64,000 bases of DNA from Paenibacillus sp. JQZ6Y-1 (GCF_040719145.1 NZ_JBFDUZ010000003.1:62001-126000); one strand, 5' to 3'; numbered from the stretch's first letter, positions 38,027-47,529 are shown. Notes: generated from the sequence alone by a model not told the origin. Made by a program: numbers and translations.

Positions 38027-39279
38027 CCCATACCGATGATTCAAACGCAACACCCGTCCCCACTTCCTTTCGCATCGTCAATGGCAAGATTGTAACGCCG
38101 GAGCAGGTAATCGAGAACGGAACGCTGATTGTAGAAAACGGTGTGATTACGTATGTAGGAACAGCGATGGAACAGGGTACTGATACGGTCTCTACTCCAA
38201 GTGCAGATACAGGCGATGCATCCCCATCTGCTACAGATACCATCCCTGTATATGATGCCAAAGGCGGCTTGGTATTACCGGGCTTTGTGGATATTCATGT
38301 GCATGGCGGCATGGGGCAGGACTTTATGGATTCCAATCCCGAAGTGCTGGACACCATTACTACGTTCCATGCTGGACAAGGTACTACGTCGATTCTGGCG
38401 ACAACAATGACTGCGCCGCGTGCAGATATTGACCGGGTATTAGAGCAAGTACATGCGTATGTACAACAAGGCGATATGCCGGGCGCACAGGTTGTCGGTG
38501 TGCATTTGGAAGGTCCGTTTATTAGCCCAAAATGGCCGGGTGCGCAAAATCCGGGTCATATCGTGCTGCCAAATGTGCAATGGCTAGAAGAATGGCATGC
38601 CGCATATCCGGGGCTGATCAAGCAATTGACGCTCGCACCGGAGCGCGAAGGCGCGCTGGAAGTGATTGCATGGCTGCGCGCGCACAATATTACTGCTGCC
38701 GCTGGTCATACGGATGCCACGTACGAGCAGATCATGGACGCGGTGGATGCCGGGCTGAATCATGCGGTGCATACCTTCAATGCCATGACCCCACTGCATC
38801 ATCGCAAGCCCGGAACGGCTGGTGCTGTACTCAGTACGCAAGCGATTCACGCCGAGATCATCGCCGATGGCATTCACGTCCATCCGGCAGCCGTGTCTCT
38901 GCTGGCACAGCTCAAGCAGCAAAACAACCTGATCCTGATCACTGATGCCATGTCCGCCGCTGGTCTGGGCGACGGCGATTACATGCTAGGCGATCAGCCA
39001 GTCAAAGTGATCAACGGCGTTGCCACATTGCCAGAGGATAGCGGCACACTGGCGGGCAGTCGGTTGACGATGATCGAGGGTTTTCGTTTTCTGGTGGAGC
39101 AGGCGGGACTATCGATCTTGCAGGCTTCCCAAGCAGCAAGCGGCAATCCGGCGCGTCAGTTGAATCTGTACGAGCAGTTTGGCAGCTTAGAAATTGGCAA
39201 GCAAGGCGATGTGCTGGTGTTGGATGAGCAGATGGCATTGCAGCATGTGTTTATTAAAGGTCGGACGTTTGTCGGGTAA
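38023..39279 (+). CDS. nagA: N-acetylglucosamine-6-phosphate deacetylase
   Basis: A 418-residue amidohydrolase producing glucosamine 6-phosphate for NagB. Metal and catalytic residues are seen in GFVDIHVHGGMGQDF near residue 92, HLEGPFISP near 164 (Glu), AAGHTDATY near 229 (His), HTFNAMTPLHHR near 250 (His) and LITDAMSAAGL near 305 (Asp). It is longer than usual because of a 25-residue Ser/Thr/Asp-rich insert near residues 50-75, between the small beta domain strands, and a hydrophilic start. ATG 38023 overlaps nagB by four bases. A strong terminator follows. Confidence 0.95.
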   Translation: MTHTDDSNATPVPTSFRIVNGKIVTPEQVIENGTLIVENGVITYVGTAMEQGTDTVSTPSADTGDASPSATDTIPVYDAKGGLVLPGFVDIHVHGGMGQDFMDSNPEVLDTITTFHAGQGTTSILATTMTAPRADIDRVLEQVHAYVQQGDMPGAQVVGVHLEGPFISPKWPGAQNPGHIVLPNVQWLEEWHAAYPGLIKQLTLAPEREGALEVIAWLRAHNITAAAGHTDATYEQIMDAVDAGLNHAVHTFNAMTPLHHRKPGTAGAVLSTQAIHAEIIADGIHVHPAAVSLLAQLKQQNNLILITDAMSAAGLGDGDYMLGDQPVKVINGVATLPEDSGTLAGSRLTMIEGFRFLVEQAGLSILQASQAASGNPARQLNLYEQFGSLEIGKQGDVLVLDEQMALQHVFIKGRTFVG

Positions 39280-39288
39280 CTAACAACA

Positions 39289-39345
39289 ATGACGTATAGA
39301 GACTTACGCTTGATTGGGCGTAAGATCTATACGTCATTTTGTTTA
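39289..39345 (+). terminator. Terminator of the nag operon
   Basis: AATGACGTATAGA and TCTATACGTCATT pair perfectly, with an inner CTTACGC/GCGTAAG stem, followed by TTGTTTAT. It starts ten bases after the nagA stop. Confidence 0.85.
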
Positions 39346-39885
39346 TTCAGCTCCTTCGGATTTGCTACAAGCGTAGTCTATGTCCAGTGATATCCTTTTG
39401 AACCTGCTGTGACTCTGTGCAATCAACCTAGATATATATAAGAACTAGATACTTCAATTGTCTATAGTACCATTCAGCAATCATGGATTTATCTAGAATA
39501 AAAAACCATTATTTAAATAATATTGAACAAAAACCATTTTATTCACAACTTTCTTGTTAGAATAGCGTCTCACTACTTAGCAAGCAAAATCATCTATTGA
39601 CAGCAATAAGAAATCAATTGCATTGCTCAAACGCCTATATGGATGTACAGAATACATAAAGTACAGCTCAGCACAGATTGAAACGATGTGACTACAACCT
39701 AATATCTAGCTGTAAGGAGGTGAATAACAGGTAGAATTCCCTTATTGTTAAATTGATTGCAAAACGATCCAATCAATATGCTTTCGTTACTTTCCTGTAG
39801 ATTCTGTTATACATAGATCAACATATAGGGCATTTTTTCGATGTAACAACATCCACTACTACATAAACCAAAACCGGGGTGCACA
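39346..39885. other. 540-base gap upstream of the amidase gene
   Basis: AT-rich with no credible gene. It holds one isolated perfect ribosome binding site, AAGGAGGTGA, at 39714-39723 that is followed by an in-frame stop rather than a start. The amidase promoter should lie here, but no clear -35/-10 pair stands out. Confidence 0.5.
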
Positions 39886-41277
39886 ATGAAAAACAGTATA
39901 TGGATCGTGCTTTTTAGTATGCTTTTGTTTGTATTCATTCCCATACCTACTCATGCAGCTACCGATCAGACAAGAATCATGTTGGATGGTCAAGAGCTTG
40001 ATTTACCCAAAGATATTGGAGTCGTTAATGTACAAAATAATATTATGATTCCCATTCGAGTCGTTGCTGAACATTTAAAGTTTACTGTCAATTGGAATCA
40101 AAGTACACAAATCGTGAATATCCAACAAGGAGAAAGCTCCGTTGCATTGACGGTCGGAAAAAACGAAGCGTCTATAAGAAATCGCACTGTCCAACTTAAC
40201 GTAGCTCCTCAATTAATGAACAATACGGTTGTGGTTCCTTTACGCTTTGTCAGCGAAGCGATGGGTCTAGACGTTAGTTGGAATAATAGCGATAAAATCG
40301 TGACTTTATCCAGCCCTGTACCTAACATATCTCCACCTGTCTTGGAGAATCCTAACGATACAACAACCAATCTTATACAGGAAATAAATTATGCCAACGA
40401 TCAACTAGTCGTCTCATTGGATCACGAAACGACGCCAGTTATTACTACGCTTAAAAATCCTAATCGCATTGTTCTAGACTTCCCTTCTACTAATTTTGGG
40501 AATATGAAAAATGTTCCTGCTGTAGGAGCAATGGAGCGCTTGGACACTAGCTCTTTTCCAAATATAAAGGACATCCGCTATTCCCTGTATAAACATGATC
40601 CTGCTCAGGTTCGTATTGTCATCGAACTTACAAATGTAGGTGCCATTCAATACCAGCAGCAGACCAGCACAGGCAAATTTATATTGGATTTGAGTATGCT
40701 GAACAATTCTGCACCTCTCCCCGCTATAAATAATGGCAAAAAGGTCGTCGTTATTGATGCAGGGCATGGAGGAACCGATCCCGGCACAACAAGCATCACG
40801 CAAAAACACGAAAAGGATTTTACTCTTGCGTTAAGTCTCAAAGTTCAAAATCTGTTGCAACAGGAACCTAATATTGAGTTAATCATGACTCGAGAAACAG
40901 ATGTTTATCCTACGCGATCAGAAAGAGTGAAACTGGCGAATGATCTTCAAGCCGATGTATTCGTATCCATCCATGCGAATAGCGTCCTGCTCTCTCCTCA
41001 GGCCAAAGGAACAGAGACATACTATTACCAACGTGAAAGTAGTAAAGAGTTAGCAACAATCATTCACGAAAAATTGATTCAAGCTTTAGGATTTACGGAT
41101 CGCGGGGTCAAAAATGAAAGTTTCCAAGTGATTCGCGAAACCAAAATGGCGGCTGCTCTTTTGGAAATTGGATTTTTAAGTAACAGCGAAGAAGAACAAG
41201 CGATGATGTCCAAAGAGAATCAGAATAAAGCGGCTCAAGCTATTGTGGATGGAATCAAAGAATACTTGGAGTTGTAG
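39886..41277 (+). CDS. N-acetylmuramoyl-L-alanine amidase, CuAO_N1-AMIN-Amidase_3
   Basis: A 463-residue secreted cell-wall hydrolase. The signal peptide ends at THAA near residue 24. Next is a copper-amine-oxidase-N-like domain (about 30-145, with two IPIRVV/VPLRFV repeats) common in Paenibacillus exoproteins, then an AMIN domain (about 165-270) that targets peptidoglycan. The catalytic Amidase_3 domain (about 285-460) has zinc ligands in IDAGHGGTDPG (His), HEKDFT (Glu) and VSIHANS (His), and the catalytic Glu in LLEIGFLSN. It cleaves the amide between muramic acid and L-Ala. ATG 39886 has GGGGTG upstream, a modest site. A GerMN lipoprotein gene follows. Confidence 0.93.
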   Translation: MKNSIWIVLFSMLLFVFIPIPTHAATDQTRIMLDGQELDLPKDIGVVNVQNNIMIPIRVVAEHLKFTVNWNQSTQIVNIQQGESSVALTVGKNEASIRNRTVQLNVAPQLMNNTVVVPLRFVSEAMGLDVSWNNSDKIVTLSSPVPNISPPVLENPNDTTTNLIQEINYANDQLVVSLDHETTPVITTLKNPNRIVLDFPSTNFGNMKNVPAVGAMERLDTSSFPNIKDIRYSLYKHDPAQVRIVIELTNVGAIQYQQQTSTGKFILDLSMLNNSAPLPAINNGKKVVVIDAGHGGTDPGTTSITQKHEKDFTLALSLKVQNLLQQEPNIELIMTRETDVYPTRSERVKLANDLQADVFVSIHANSVLLSPQAKGTETYYYQRESSKELATIIHEKLIQALGFTDRGVKNESFQVIRETKMAAALLEIGFLSNSEEEQAMMSKENQNKAAQAIVDGIKEYLEL

Positions 41278-41308
41278 AACAGGAACTAATTGACGAGGAT
41301 GTGCTGGT

Positions 41309-41851
41309 ATGAAAAAAGGAATGTATGTAGCATTGGTCATTTGTGCGGTAAGTATATTTTCGGTAGCTTGTATAGATAAGCCTGCTTCCAATATGGTTCA
41401 AGGTTCTAATCCTGTAAGCAGTGAAGCTGTATCGACTACTTCTCCAGATAAAACAAACGAACAGTCTCAAGAAATTAACGTTTATTATGCTGACGTTCAA
41501 GTATCAAAATTGGAAGAACATACTCAAACTATCGTCTTCAACGATGATACACAAAAATACAGTGCAACCTACGCTGCTCTCCAAGACAGCAAGCAAAAAG
41601 ATCTTATTCCTTTATGGGGAACGATTGATTTGCGCTCAGATACGTTTGCTCAAGGGAAACTGACATTGGATATTCATATCCCCAATGAAGCAAGATTAGG
41701 AGCTGGCGGAGAAGCATTAGCAATCGAGGCTTTGAAAAAAACATTCTTTCAGTTTAACGAAGTCACCAGTATCGAAGTACTCGTTGATGGAAAAGAAACG
41801 GACAGCTTAATGGGACATACGGAACTAACCAATCCCATCACTCGCGAATAA
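41309..41851 (+). CDS. GerMN-domain lipoprotein
   Basis: A 180-residue lipoprotein: signal peptide with lipobox FSVACI near residue 21, a Ser/Thr-rich linker to about 55, then a GerMN (sporulation/spore germination GerM-like) domain. INVYYADVQVSKLEE and the C-terminal FNEVTSIEVLVDGKETDSLMGH are typical. GerM-type domains are linked to peptidoglycan-associated sporulation and germination complexes. The gene is 31 bases after the amidase and shares its terminator, so both probably act on the wall together. ATG 41309 follows GAGGATGTGCTGGT. Confidence 0.85.
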   Translation: MKKGMYVALVICAVSIFSVACIDKPASNMVQGSNPVSSEAVSTTSPDKTNEQSQEINVYYADVQVSKLEEHTQTIVFNDDTQKYSATYAALQDSKQKDLIPLWGTIDLRSDTFAQGKLTLDIHIPNEARLGAGGEALAIEALKKTFFQFNEVTSIEVLVDGKETDSLMGHTELTNPITRE

Positions 41852-41859
41852 CGCTAATA

Positions 41860-41899
41860 AAAAAGCAGTCGATTCTGTAGAGAATCGACTGCTTTTTAT
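41860..41899. terminator. Terminator of the amidase-GerMN unit
   Basis: A perfect 17-bp stem (41860-41876 with 41881-41897) closing a GTAG loop, with A- and T-runs. It is eight bases after the GerMN stop and works in both directions. Confidence 0.92.
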
Positions 41900-42023
41900 T
41901 TGGCAATTATGTTACTGCATATCGTTGTACTGCTAGCGGATATTTTCCAACTATTCAATATACTCACTTGGTACTCGGACTCGGATATCATATCAATGCT
42001 GTATAGCGCTGACGATGAAGGCT

Positions 42024-43052
42024 TTATTTCTTCTCAGAGGATGAACTCGCACTATCAGCCGATTGCGCAGCGGTAGAGATATTATCCGCCGTCAACTGGT
42101 ACGCCCACTTCCCACTCGGCTCAACAATCCAAATATGATTCCGATCCTGCGGCGATTGCCAGCCGGTGTAATGCTGTACCGTTGTCTTCTCGCCATTCAG
42201 CAGTTGCACATCCAGCGTTAGTAACTGCTTGTACGACTGCACCTGCGATGCTGGTACAGGCAACTCAGCGGTTGGCATGTTCTTGATCGCATCCGTAATA
42301 TTGCCTGCCAGATCGCTCGTTAGCGATTTGCCGTTCAGCGTCCACTCATCTTGGGACGGATCAGCGCTGTTGGCTTTATGGGTCAGTGTCCAGTCCGCAG
42401 ACGGAGCGCTGCTTTTCCAAACTACCTTACTCAGTTGTTCGTCATCCCAGCCAATCGGCGTAGTGTCGATAAACTGGAATGCCGTACCGGACAGGTCATT
42501 GATGCTTTGCTCCGATAATTCGATAATCGGACCATCGTTCAAACGAGCGTAATAATAACCTTTGGTTGGTACTTCGTCACCAAACAGCAACGTATAGGTT
42601 TGCCCATCCTTGGTAGTAAGCGTCATATTCGGCTGGTCTGCATGTAATCCGTATTTGGATACATCGGACGGCTGTTCTTCAACCGTGCTGTGTACGGTTG
42701 CCGCCTTGAGCGTGCTCAACCAATCGTCGATCATATACATGTTGATCGGATACGCAGCGGGTGACGTCATGCTCCATTGTCCGTTCTTTTGCTCCAATCG
42801 GACAGTAGAAGTATCCTTCTTTTCGGCTGCATTTCCAGTATTCATGACACCGGAAGAATTGCTTCTATCTCCTGTATTGGAGCGAATCGTAATACTTTGT
42901 ACCGCGCTATCTTCCACCGTCAGCAGCTTGCTCTCTGCCGGTGTTGCCGCAGTGTCTTCTTGCTTTTGGAAAAAATTCTGGGAATATGCGTAGCCGACAC
43001 CTGCTGCTAGAATAAGCAGCAGGATAATCGAGGGCAGTAGCTTTTTGACCAT
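42024..43052 (-). CDS. DUF4340-domain protein
   Basis: A 342-residue membrane-anchored protein: one N-terminal helix (residues 5-24), then an extracellular region with repeated beta-strand segments (VRLEQKNGQWSMTSPAAYPIN, MTLTTKDGQTYTLLFGDEVPTKGYYYARLNDG) typical of DUF4340. Function is unknown. DUF4340 genes habitually follow GldG-type ABC genes, exactly as here, so it is probably the fourth subunit of that transporter or complex. Start ATG 43052 with AAAGGGGC upstream, 18 bases beyond the gldG-like stop. The last 15 residues are Ser-rich and end in lysines. Confidence 0.83.
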   Translation of the reverse strand: MVKKLLPSIILLLILAAGVGYAYSQNFFQKQEDTAATPAESKLLTVEDSAVQSITIRSNTGDRSNSSGVMNTGNAAEKKDTSTVRLEQKNGQWSMTSPAAYPINMYMIDDWLSTLKAATVHSTVEEQPSDVSKYGLHADQPNMTLTTKDGQTYTLLFGDEVPTKGYYYARLNDGPIIELSEQSINDLSGTAFQFIDTTPIGWDDEQLSKVVWKSSAPSADWTLTHKANSADPSQDEWTLNGKSLTSDLAGNITDAIKNMPTAELPVPASQVQSYKQLLTLDVQLLNGEKTTVQHYTGWQSPQDRNHIWIVEPSGKWAYQLTADNISTAAQSADSASSSSEKK

Positions 43053-43070
43053 ATCAGAAATGCCCCTTTC

Positions 43071-44480
43071 TTACGCTCTGCGGCGTCTCCACCACAGGAA
43101 GATTCCTGCCGCCACGAACAGCAGCGGGAATACGATAACGGTGGAGATCAGGATCGTGCGCGCCTGCGGCAGTGTCAATGTTGCAGTCTGGTACTGGTCT
43201 TCCACCTTCGGTCGGATCGTCACCTGACTGTCATTGCCGATCAGGTAATTGATGCTGTTCACGACAAAGTCCAGATTGCCTTGCTGCTGAATCGATTGAT
43301 CCATCATAAAGGTTGAGCCACCGAGTATAATCGCCTTCGGCTTGCCGTCTGAGCCACCTACGGCAAAGCCAAGGTCAAACGGACCAGTGAGATCATTGGC
43401 ATCCTTCTTGGTGGACGATTCCAGCAGACCAGACAGATTGGTTTCGCCATAGCTATCGGCTGAACTGGACAAGAGCGGTGTGACAGTCAAACCGTCTTTG
43501 GCTTCTTGCTTGAGCGCAATCGACAGCGACATAATCGTGTACAGATTGCTAGCAGCCAGCTTGGTCGTAATCTCATGGTTGCCATATTCCGGCACGATGG
43601 TTAGCGGATCGTACAGCGATTGTCCCTTCGGTTCCACCGCTACCGCATGGGTATCAGTAATGCCGTATGTGCTCATGAGGGAATCGATGTTGGGCCAAGC
43701 GGTTTTGGCTTTTTCGTTAAAGCCGAGCGACAGGAATAGCTTACCGCCCTTGTCGACATATTGACGAATGACTTTCGTTTCCGCCGCGCTCAGATCAGTT
43801 TGCGGGGCAACGATCATCAGCACGCTAGCATCGTCGGGAATACTGCCTTGCTGTGCTAGTGACAGCTCGGATACATCGATATTCTCTTCTTTTAACTGCC
43901 CTGCCAGCACGCTCAGTGTAGAGGTGTTAAATTCGTTATGCCCATTGAGCAGATACGCCTTGTACGCTTTGCTCGACGATAGGGATAACAGACCGGATGT
44001 AAGCTGCTGCTCGCCGGTAAACTGATACGAAGCCGCAGTTGCTGCTTCACTGTCGGTACTATCAGCACCATTGCTACTGAACATATTGTAGACAGGGATC
44101 GATTTGGTACGTTCACCTTGCTTCAGTACAACGGTACTCTCGGTTACGCCGTATTGGCGCGCCAGTTCGGGATTTTGCAATAGGTCGTATTGCTTGACCT
44201 CCAGCTTGCTGTTCAACTTATGGTATTCATCCAGCAGGTCGGTCACTTCGCGTGTATACACCTGCGCATCCTGCGCATTCATGAACACCATCGCCTCGAC
44301 TGGTTCGTTAATGCTTTTCACCGTGCTGATCGTCTGGTCAGACAGCGTGTTTTGCTTGTTTTTTGTCAAATCGGTCTGGAAATTACCCAGCGAGTTCAAA
44401 AACAACGTCAATACAATAAAAATGCCAATCGCCGCCACCGAGACGACAATTGCATTGGTACGTGTAATCCATTTGCTCAT
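43071..44480 (-). CDS. GldG-like ABC transporter accessory protein
   Basis: A 469-residue protein with one N-terminal helix, a large extracellular domain related to GldG/IFT52 (DUF4350-like, with KAYLLNGHNEFNT and VDKGGKLFLSLGFNE motifs), and a C-terminal helix ending in WWRRRRA. Such proteins pair with ABC-2 permeases; in Bacteroidetes GldA/F/G support gliding, but in Firmicutes the role is unclear. The start is ambiguous: GTG 44495, ATG 44486 and ATG 44480 are in frame. I choose 44480, eight bases after GGTGGAGG. It overlaps the end of the permease gene's leader. Confidence 0.83.
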   Translation of the reverse strand: MSKWITRTNAIVVSVAAIGIFIVLTLFLNSLGNFQTDLTKNKQNTLSDQTISTVKSINEPVEAMVFMNAQDAQVYTREVTDLLDEYHKLNSKLEVKQYDLLQNPELARQYGVTESTVVLKQGERTKSIPVYNMFSSNGADSTDSEAATAASYQFTGEQQLTSGLLSLSSSKAYKAYLLNGHNEFNTSTLSVLAGQLKEENIDVSELSLAQQGSIPDDASVLMIVAPQTDLSAAETKVIRQYVDKGGKLFLSLGFNEKAKTAWPNIDSLMSTYGITDTHAVAVEPKGQSLYDPLTIVPEYGNHEITTKLAASNLYTIMSLSIALKQEAKDGLTVTPLLSSSADSYGETNLSGLLESSTKKDANDLTGPFDLGFAVGGSDGKPKAIILGGSTFMMDQSIQQQGNLDFVVNSINYLIGNDSQVTIRPKVEDQYQTATLTLPQARTILISTVIVFPLLFVAAGIFLWWRRRRA

Positions 44481-44485
44481 CTTCA

Positions 44486-45205
44486 TTACCTCCACCGCTT
44501 CCGTTCTACAACCTGAATACTCAGCACCAAGAACAGTGCCGACAAGGTAATATAGAACAAAATATCCGGTCCGTGCAGCACGCCTTTAATCAGATTATTC
44601 ATCCGCGCGGACAGGGAAAATGGAGTCAGCCATTCCTGCAAACTGGAACCCGTAACGCCGGACATGAATGAATCCATCAGCCACAGCGTTAGCAAAATAA
44701 CAAAAGCAATCACTGCCGCTACCATCTGGTGCTGCGATAAACTGGAAGCGAACAATCCGATAGCCATCATCGCTGCGCCGAGCAGGAATACACCCAGCAC
44801 GGACAATCCTAGTAGCGTCAGATCAAGTTTGCCGAAAAAGGACATCGTCAGCGGATAGACTAGATTGCATAGGATCAGCACGAGTAACAGTCCAAGCGAT
44901 GCCAAATATTTACCGACTACAATCTCGGTTGCGCTAATGGGTGAGGTTAATAGTAGCTCATCCGTGCCCTGCCGAAATTCCTCCGACATCAGCCTCATCG
45001 TTAAGAGCGGCACAACGATCAGCAGCATGAACATCGTATCTCCCAGTACGAGCCGGTAGTCGATAATACTCGGCTGGTACACGACGAAGCTGACGTAGAA
45101 CATCAGACTCGACAGCAGTACATAGACGGCAATCGCGAAATAGGAGGTCGGATTGAAAAAGTACATCTGTAGTTCTTTGGAGCACACCGCCCACATTCGT
45201 CTCAT
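44486..45205 (-). CDS. ABC-2 type permease (GldF-like)
   Basis: A 239-residue integral membrane protein with six predicted helices. MRLMSEEFRQGTDELLLTSPIS near residue 70 is the hallmark cytoplasmic coupling segment of ABC-2 permeases of the NosY/GldF type. It should form a dimer driven by the ATPase encoded just upstream; their genes overlap by four bases (45202-45205), so translation is coupled. Substrate unknown. Confidence 0.88.
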   Translation of the reverse strand: MRRMWAVCSKELQMYFFNPTSYFAIAVYVLLSSLMFYVSFVVYQPSIIDYRLVLGDTMFMLLIVVPLLTMRLMSEEFRQGTDELLLTSPISATEIVVGKYLASLGLLLVLILCNLVYPLTMSFFGKLDLTLLGLSVLGVFLLGAAMMAIGLFASSLSQHQMVAAVIAFVILLTLWLMDSFMSGVTGSSLQEWLTPFSLSARMNNLIKGVLHGPDILFYITLSALFLVLSIQVVERKRWR

Positions 45206-46269
45206 TGCGCGTTGCCCCCTTTGGTGTTGGTTGGTTTGTCTGTAGGGCTGGAATCTACATCACTGCTCGTAAACTCCTCTGCGTCTGACACCACAATAGG
45301 CTGCGCACTCCCAGATGCCGCCGCTTCTGTTGTCAGCTTCACGAATACCTCTTCCAGACTCATGCGCTCTTTACGCAGCTCCAGAATCGGGATGCGTGCA
45401 GCGCCAAGTTCCAGCGACAGCTTTTCCCGAAAATCGGTATCGTCCGTTCCTTGCAAACGAACCTGAATCAACTGCTCCTGCTGGTGATCCTCCGACAGCG
45501 TATAGTCTGCTTGCGCCCATTTCCACGGATCAAGCAGCTTGCGAAGCGCCGCTGGGCGCGCCTTCACTTCCAATTCGACTTGGAATTGGTTGTTCAGCGA
45601 GCTGTCGAGCTGGTTGGATGCGCCATCTGCCACCAATTTGCCGTTGTTAATAATCAACACCCGGTTGCATAGCGTGCTGACCTCCTGCAAAATATGCGTA
45701 CTCAGCAGCACCGTATGCTGCTCGCCCAATTCGCGGATCAGTTGACGAATCTCTACAATTTGATTCGGATCAAGCCCTGACGTCGGCTCATCCAAAATAA
45801 GCAAATCTGGCTGATGAATAATCGCCTGTGCCAACCCAAGCCGCTGCTTGTAGCCTTTGGATAACGAACGGATCAGTTGACGTTCGCGCCCTTGCAGACC
45901 GAGACGGTCGATCATTTCGCTCATGCGCAGCTTTTGCTGGCGCGCAGGTACATCGCGCAGATCGGCGACAAAACGTAGATACGATTGCACCGTCATATCG
46001 GGATACAGCGGCGGCGTTTCTGGCAAATACCCGATGCGCGCCCGCGCTTTGCGCGATTGCTCGTGCATCGGGATGCCGTCGACCCAGATTTGCCCGGATG
46101 TTGGCGTCAGATAGCCAGTGATCATGCGCATCGTTGTCGTCTTGCCCGCACCATTGGGACCAAGAAACCCGACAATCTCCCCACGCTCCATCTCAAAATC
46201 AATCCCGTCCACACTCCGCCGCTGGTCAAAATATTTGCTGACTTGCTGGACTTGAAGCATTGTTGTCAT
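45202..46269 (-). CDS. ABC transporter ATP-binding protein (GldA-like)
   Basis: A 355-residue ATPase with a standard nucleotide-binding domain: Walker A GPNGAGKTTT near residue 37, Q-loop YLPETPPLYPDMT near 83, signature LSKGYKQRLGLAQA near 134, Walker B LLILDEPTSG near 155, and switch His in LLSTHILQEV. The C-terminal 130 residues form the variable domain of ABC-2 drug/polysaccharide-type ATPases and end in a Ser/Thr-rich tail. ATG 46269 follows AGGGGGAATGACA. First gene of a four-gene unit (ATPase, permease, GldG-like, DUF4340). Confidence 0.92.
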   Translation of the reverse strand: MTTMLQVQQVSKYFDQRRSVDGIDFEMERGEIVGFLGPNGAGKTTTMRMITGYLTPTSGQIWVDGIPMHEQSRKARARIGYLPETPPLYPDMTVQSYLRFVADLRDVPARQQKLRMSEMIDRLGLQGRERQLIRSLSKGYKQRLGLAQAIIHQPDLLILDEPTSGLDPNQIVEIRQLIRELGEQHTVLLSTHILQEVSTLCNRVLIINNGKLVADGASNQLDSSLNNQFQVELEVKARPAALRKLLDPWKWAQADYTLSEDHQQEQLIQVRLQGTDDTDFREKLSLELGAARIPILELRKERMSLEEVFVKLTTEAAASGSAQPIVVSDAEEFTSSDVDSSPTDKPTNTKGGNAQ

Positions 46270-46475
46270 TCCCCCTATCTGTTCATCTACCGGACGTGAT
46301 CTCGTTCCGTTCGTGCCCGGTGATGTGGATCTATTTACAAAACACAGTTTACTATACCGGATAAAGTATAAATTCAGCTTAAAAAACGATAAGGGGAAGA
46401 TTAAAAGGGCTGAAAGTAAGCGGTGAAATCGGAGATGAGAGCGATGATTGACGATATGGGTGGGATGTAGATAGC
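46270..46475. other. Upstream region of the ABC operon, no gene
   Basis: About 200 bases that must hold the promoter of the leftward ABC operon. A TTTATCCGG word and several AT-rich stretches occur, but no confident -35/-10 pair was found. Confidence 0.3.
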
Positions 46476-46526
46476 AAAAGCCAGCTTGGCAGGTGGAGAG
46501 AGCCTGCCAAGCTGGCTTTTATATTT
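46476..46526. terminator. Strong terminator at the end of the Tad locus
   Basis: A perfect 18-bp stem (46476-46493 with 46503-46520), 9-base loop, and TATATTTTT tail on the plus strand with AAAA/TTTT arms for both directions. It lies about 125 bases past the last Tad-locus gene (TadG-like). Confidence 0.88.
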
Positions 46527-46650
46527 TTCCATACTATTTATCAATATTCACTTTGTGCATTCATTATCATCCAAAATGCTGGAATCATGTTGGATAAGAA
46601 TACTACAATGCGAGCACTCTACTTGCCAGTACATGGCTCCTATTCCATCA

Positions 46651-47373
46651 TCACCAGCGAATCACAATAGGTGTTTTACTGCTCACATCAATCGGAATAT
46701 CTTTTGAGCCAATCCCCGCAGCAGATGCCGCCATAATATCTTCTTCTATACCGATATTTTGTAAACTCAGTGTTCGTGCAGCAGTCAACTTGAATTTAGG
46801 CTCACGCTCTACTGGAAACGTCAGACTGCCTTCGGACGTATTGCCGCCATTCTCCTGAATTGCCAGACTTGCAGCTGCGGAGATTTGACCAGAATACTGT
46901 ACCATCCGCTCGTATAAGAGGTCGCCATTTTTACTAGCTGTAAAATCATCTGCAAAATGAGGTTCTTTTACTACTAACGGCCAGTCGCGTTGTGCATCGA
47001 ACTGTTCGCCAATCAAAATATCTTCAAGCTCTGGAGTCTGAATATCGTCCTTAATCATTTCTTCTAGTGTTGGCCCTGCTCCATCATCAGGAGCCTCCAT
47101 CCGCTTTTGCAAATCTTCCAGATAATCGCTAATCGTTTCATCTGCGCGTTGTTCCAGTCCAAGTTCATACTGCTTTTTCACTTCTTGCACAGCTGTCAAC
47201 GAAGCCGCATCCGCAATATTTTGAGCCTGCCGTTTCTCAATGAACACGGTAAAATAATAAAACATAAATGCACTGCCTAGAATGACAAAAGCAAGTGTCG
47301 CGATTGTCAAAATCGACATGCCGCCACGCTCATTGTTCATTCGTTCACGACAGATTGCGATCCACTTGTTCAT
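46651..47373 (-). CDS. TadG-like pilus-associated protein
   Basis: A 240-residue protein starting MNKWIAICRERMNNERGGMSI: a short basic leader, then ERGG before a hydrophobic segment (SILTIATLAFVILGSAFMFYYF). This resembles the pseudopilin-like N-terminus of TadE/TadG proteins. QNIADAASLTAVQEV just after it is typical of TadG-like Flp-assembly proteins. The rest is extracytoplasmic, acidic and without recognised domains. Start ATG 47373, six bases after GGAGAGG. It lies at the 3' end of the Tad cluster, 157 bases beyond the SLH lipoprotein gene, and is likely the minor pilin-like subunit. Confidence 0.72.
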   Translation of the reverse strand: MNKWIAICRERMNNERGGMSILTIATLAFVILGSAFMFYYFTVFIEKRQAQNIADAASLTAVQEVKKQYELGLEQRADETISDYLEDLQKRMEAPDDGAGPTLEEMIKDDIQTPELEDILIGEQFDAQRDWPLVVKEPHFADDFTASKNGDLLYERMVQYSGQISAAASLAIQENGGNTSEGSLTFPVEREPKFKLTAARTLSLQNIGIEEDIMAASAAGIGSKDIPIDVSSKTPIVIRW

Positions 47374-47529
47374 GTGTATCCTCTCCATTATTGTTCATTC
47401 CATTCTAAAGAAGCTATGAAACTAGATTTAGAGCAGTTTAAGAATCTGCTGTTTGATACTCAACATATAGCACCTATTTGATACTCAAGATATAGCAACC
47501 TTGTTCACTGCTTGCTGTATGCTGTGCTT

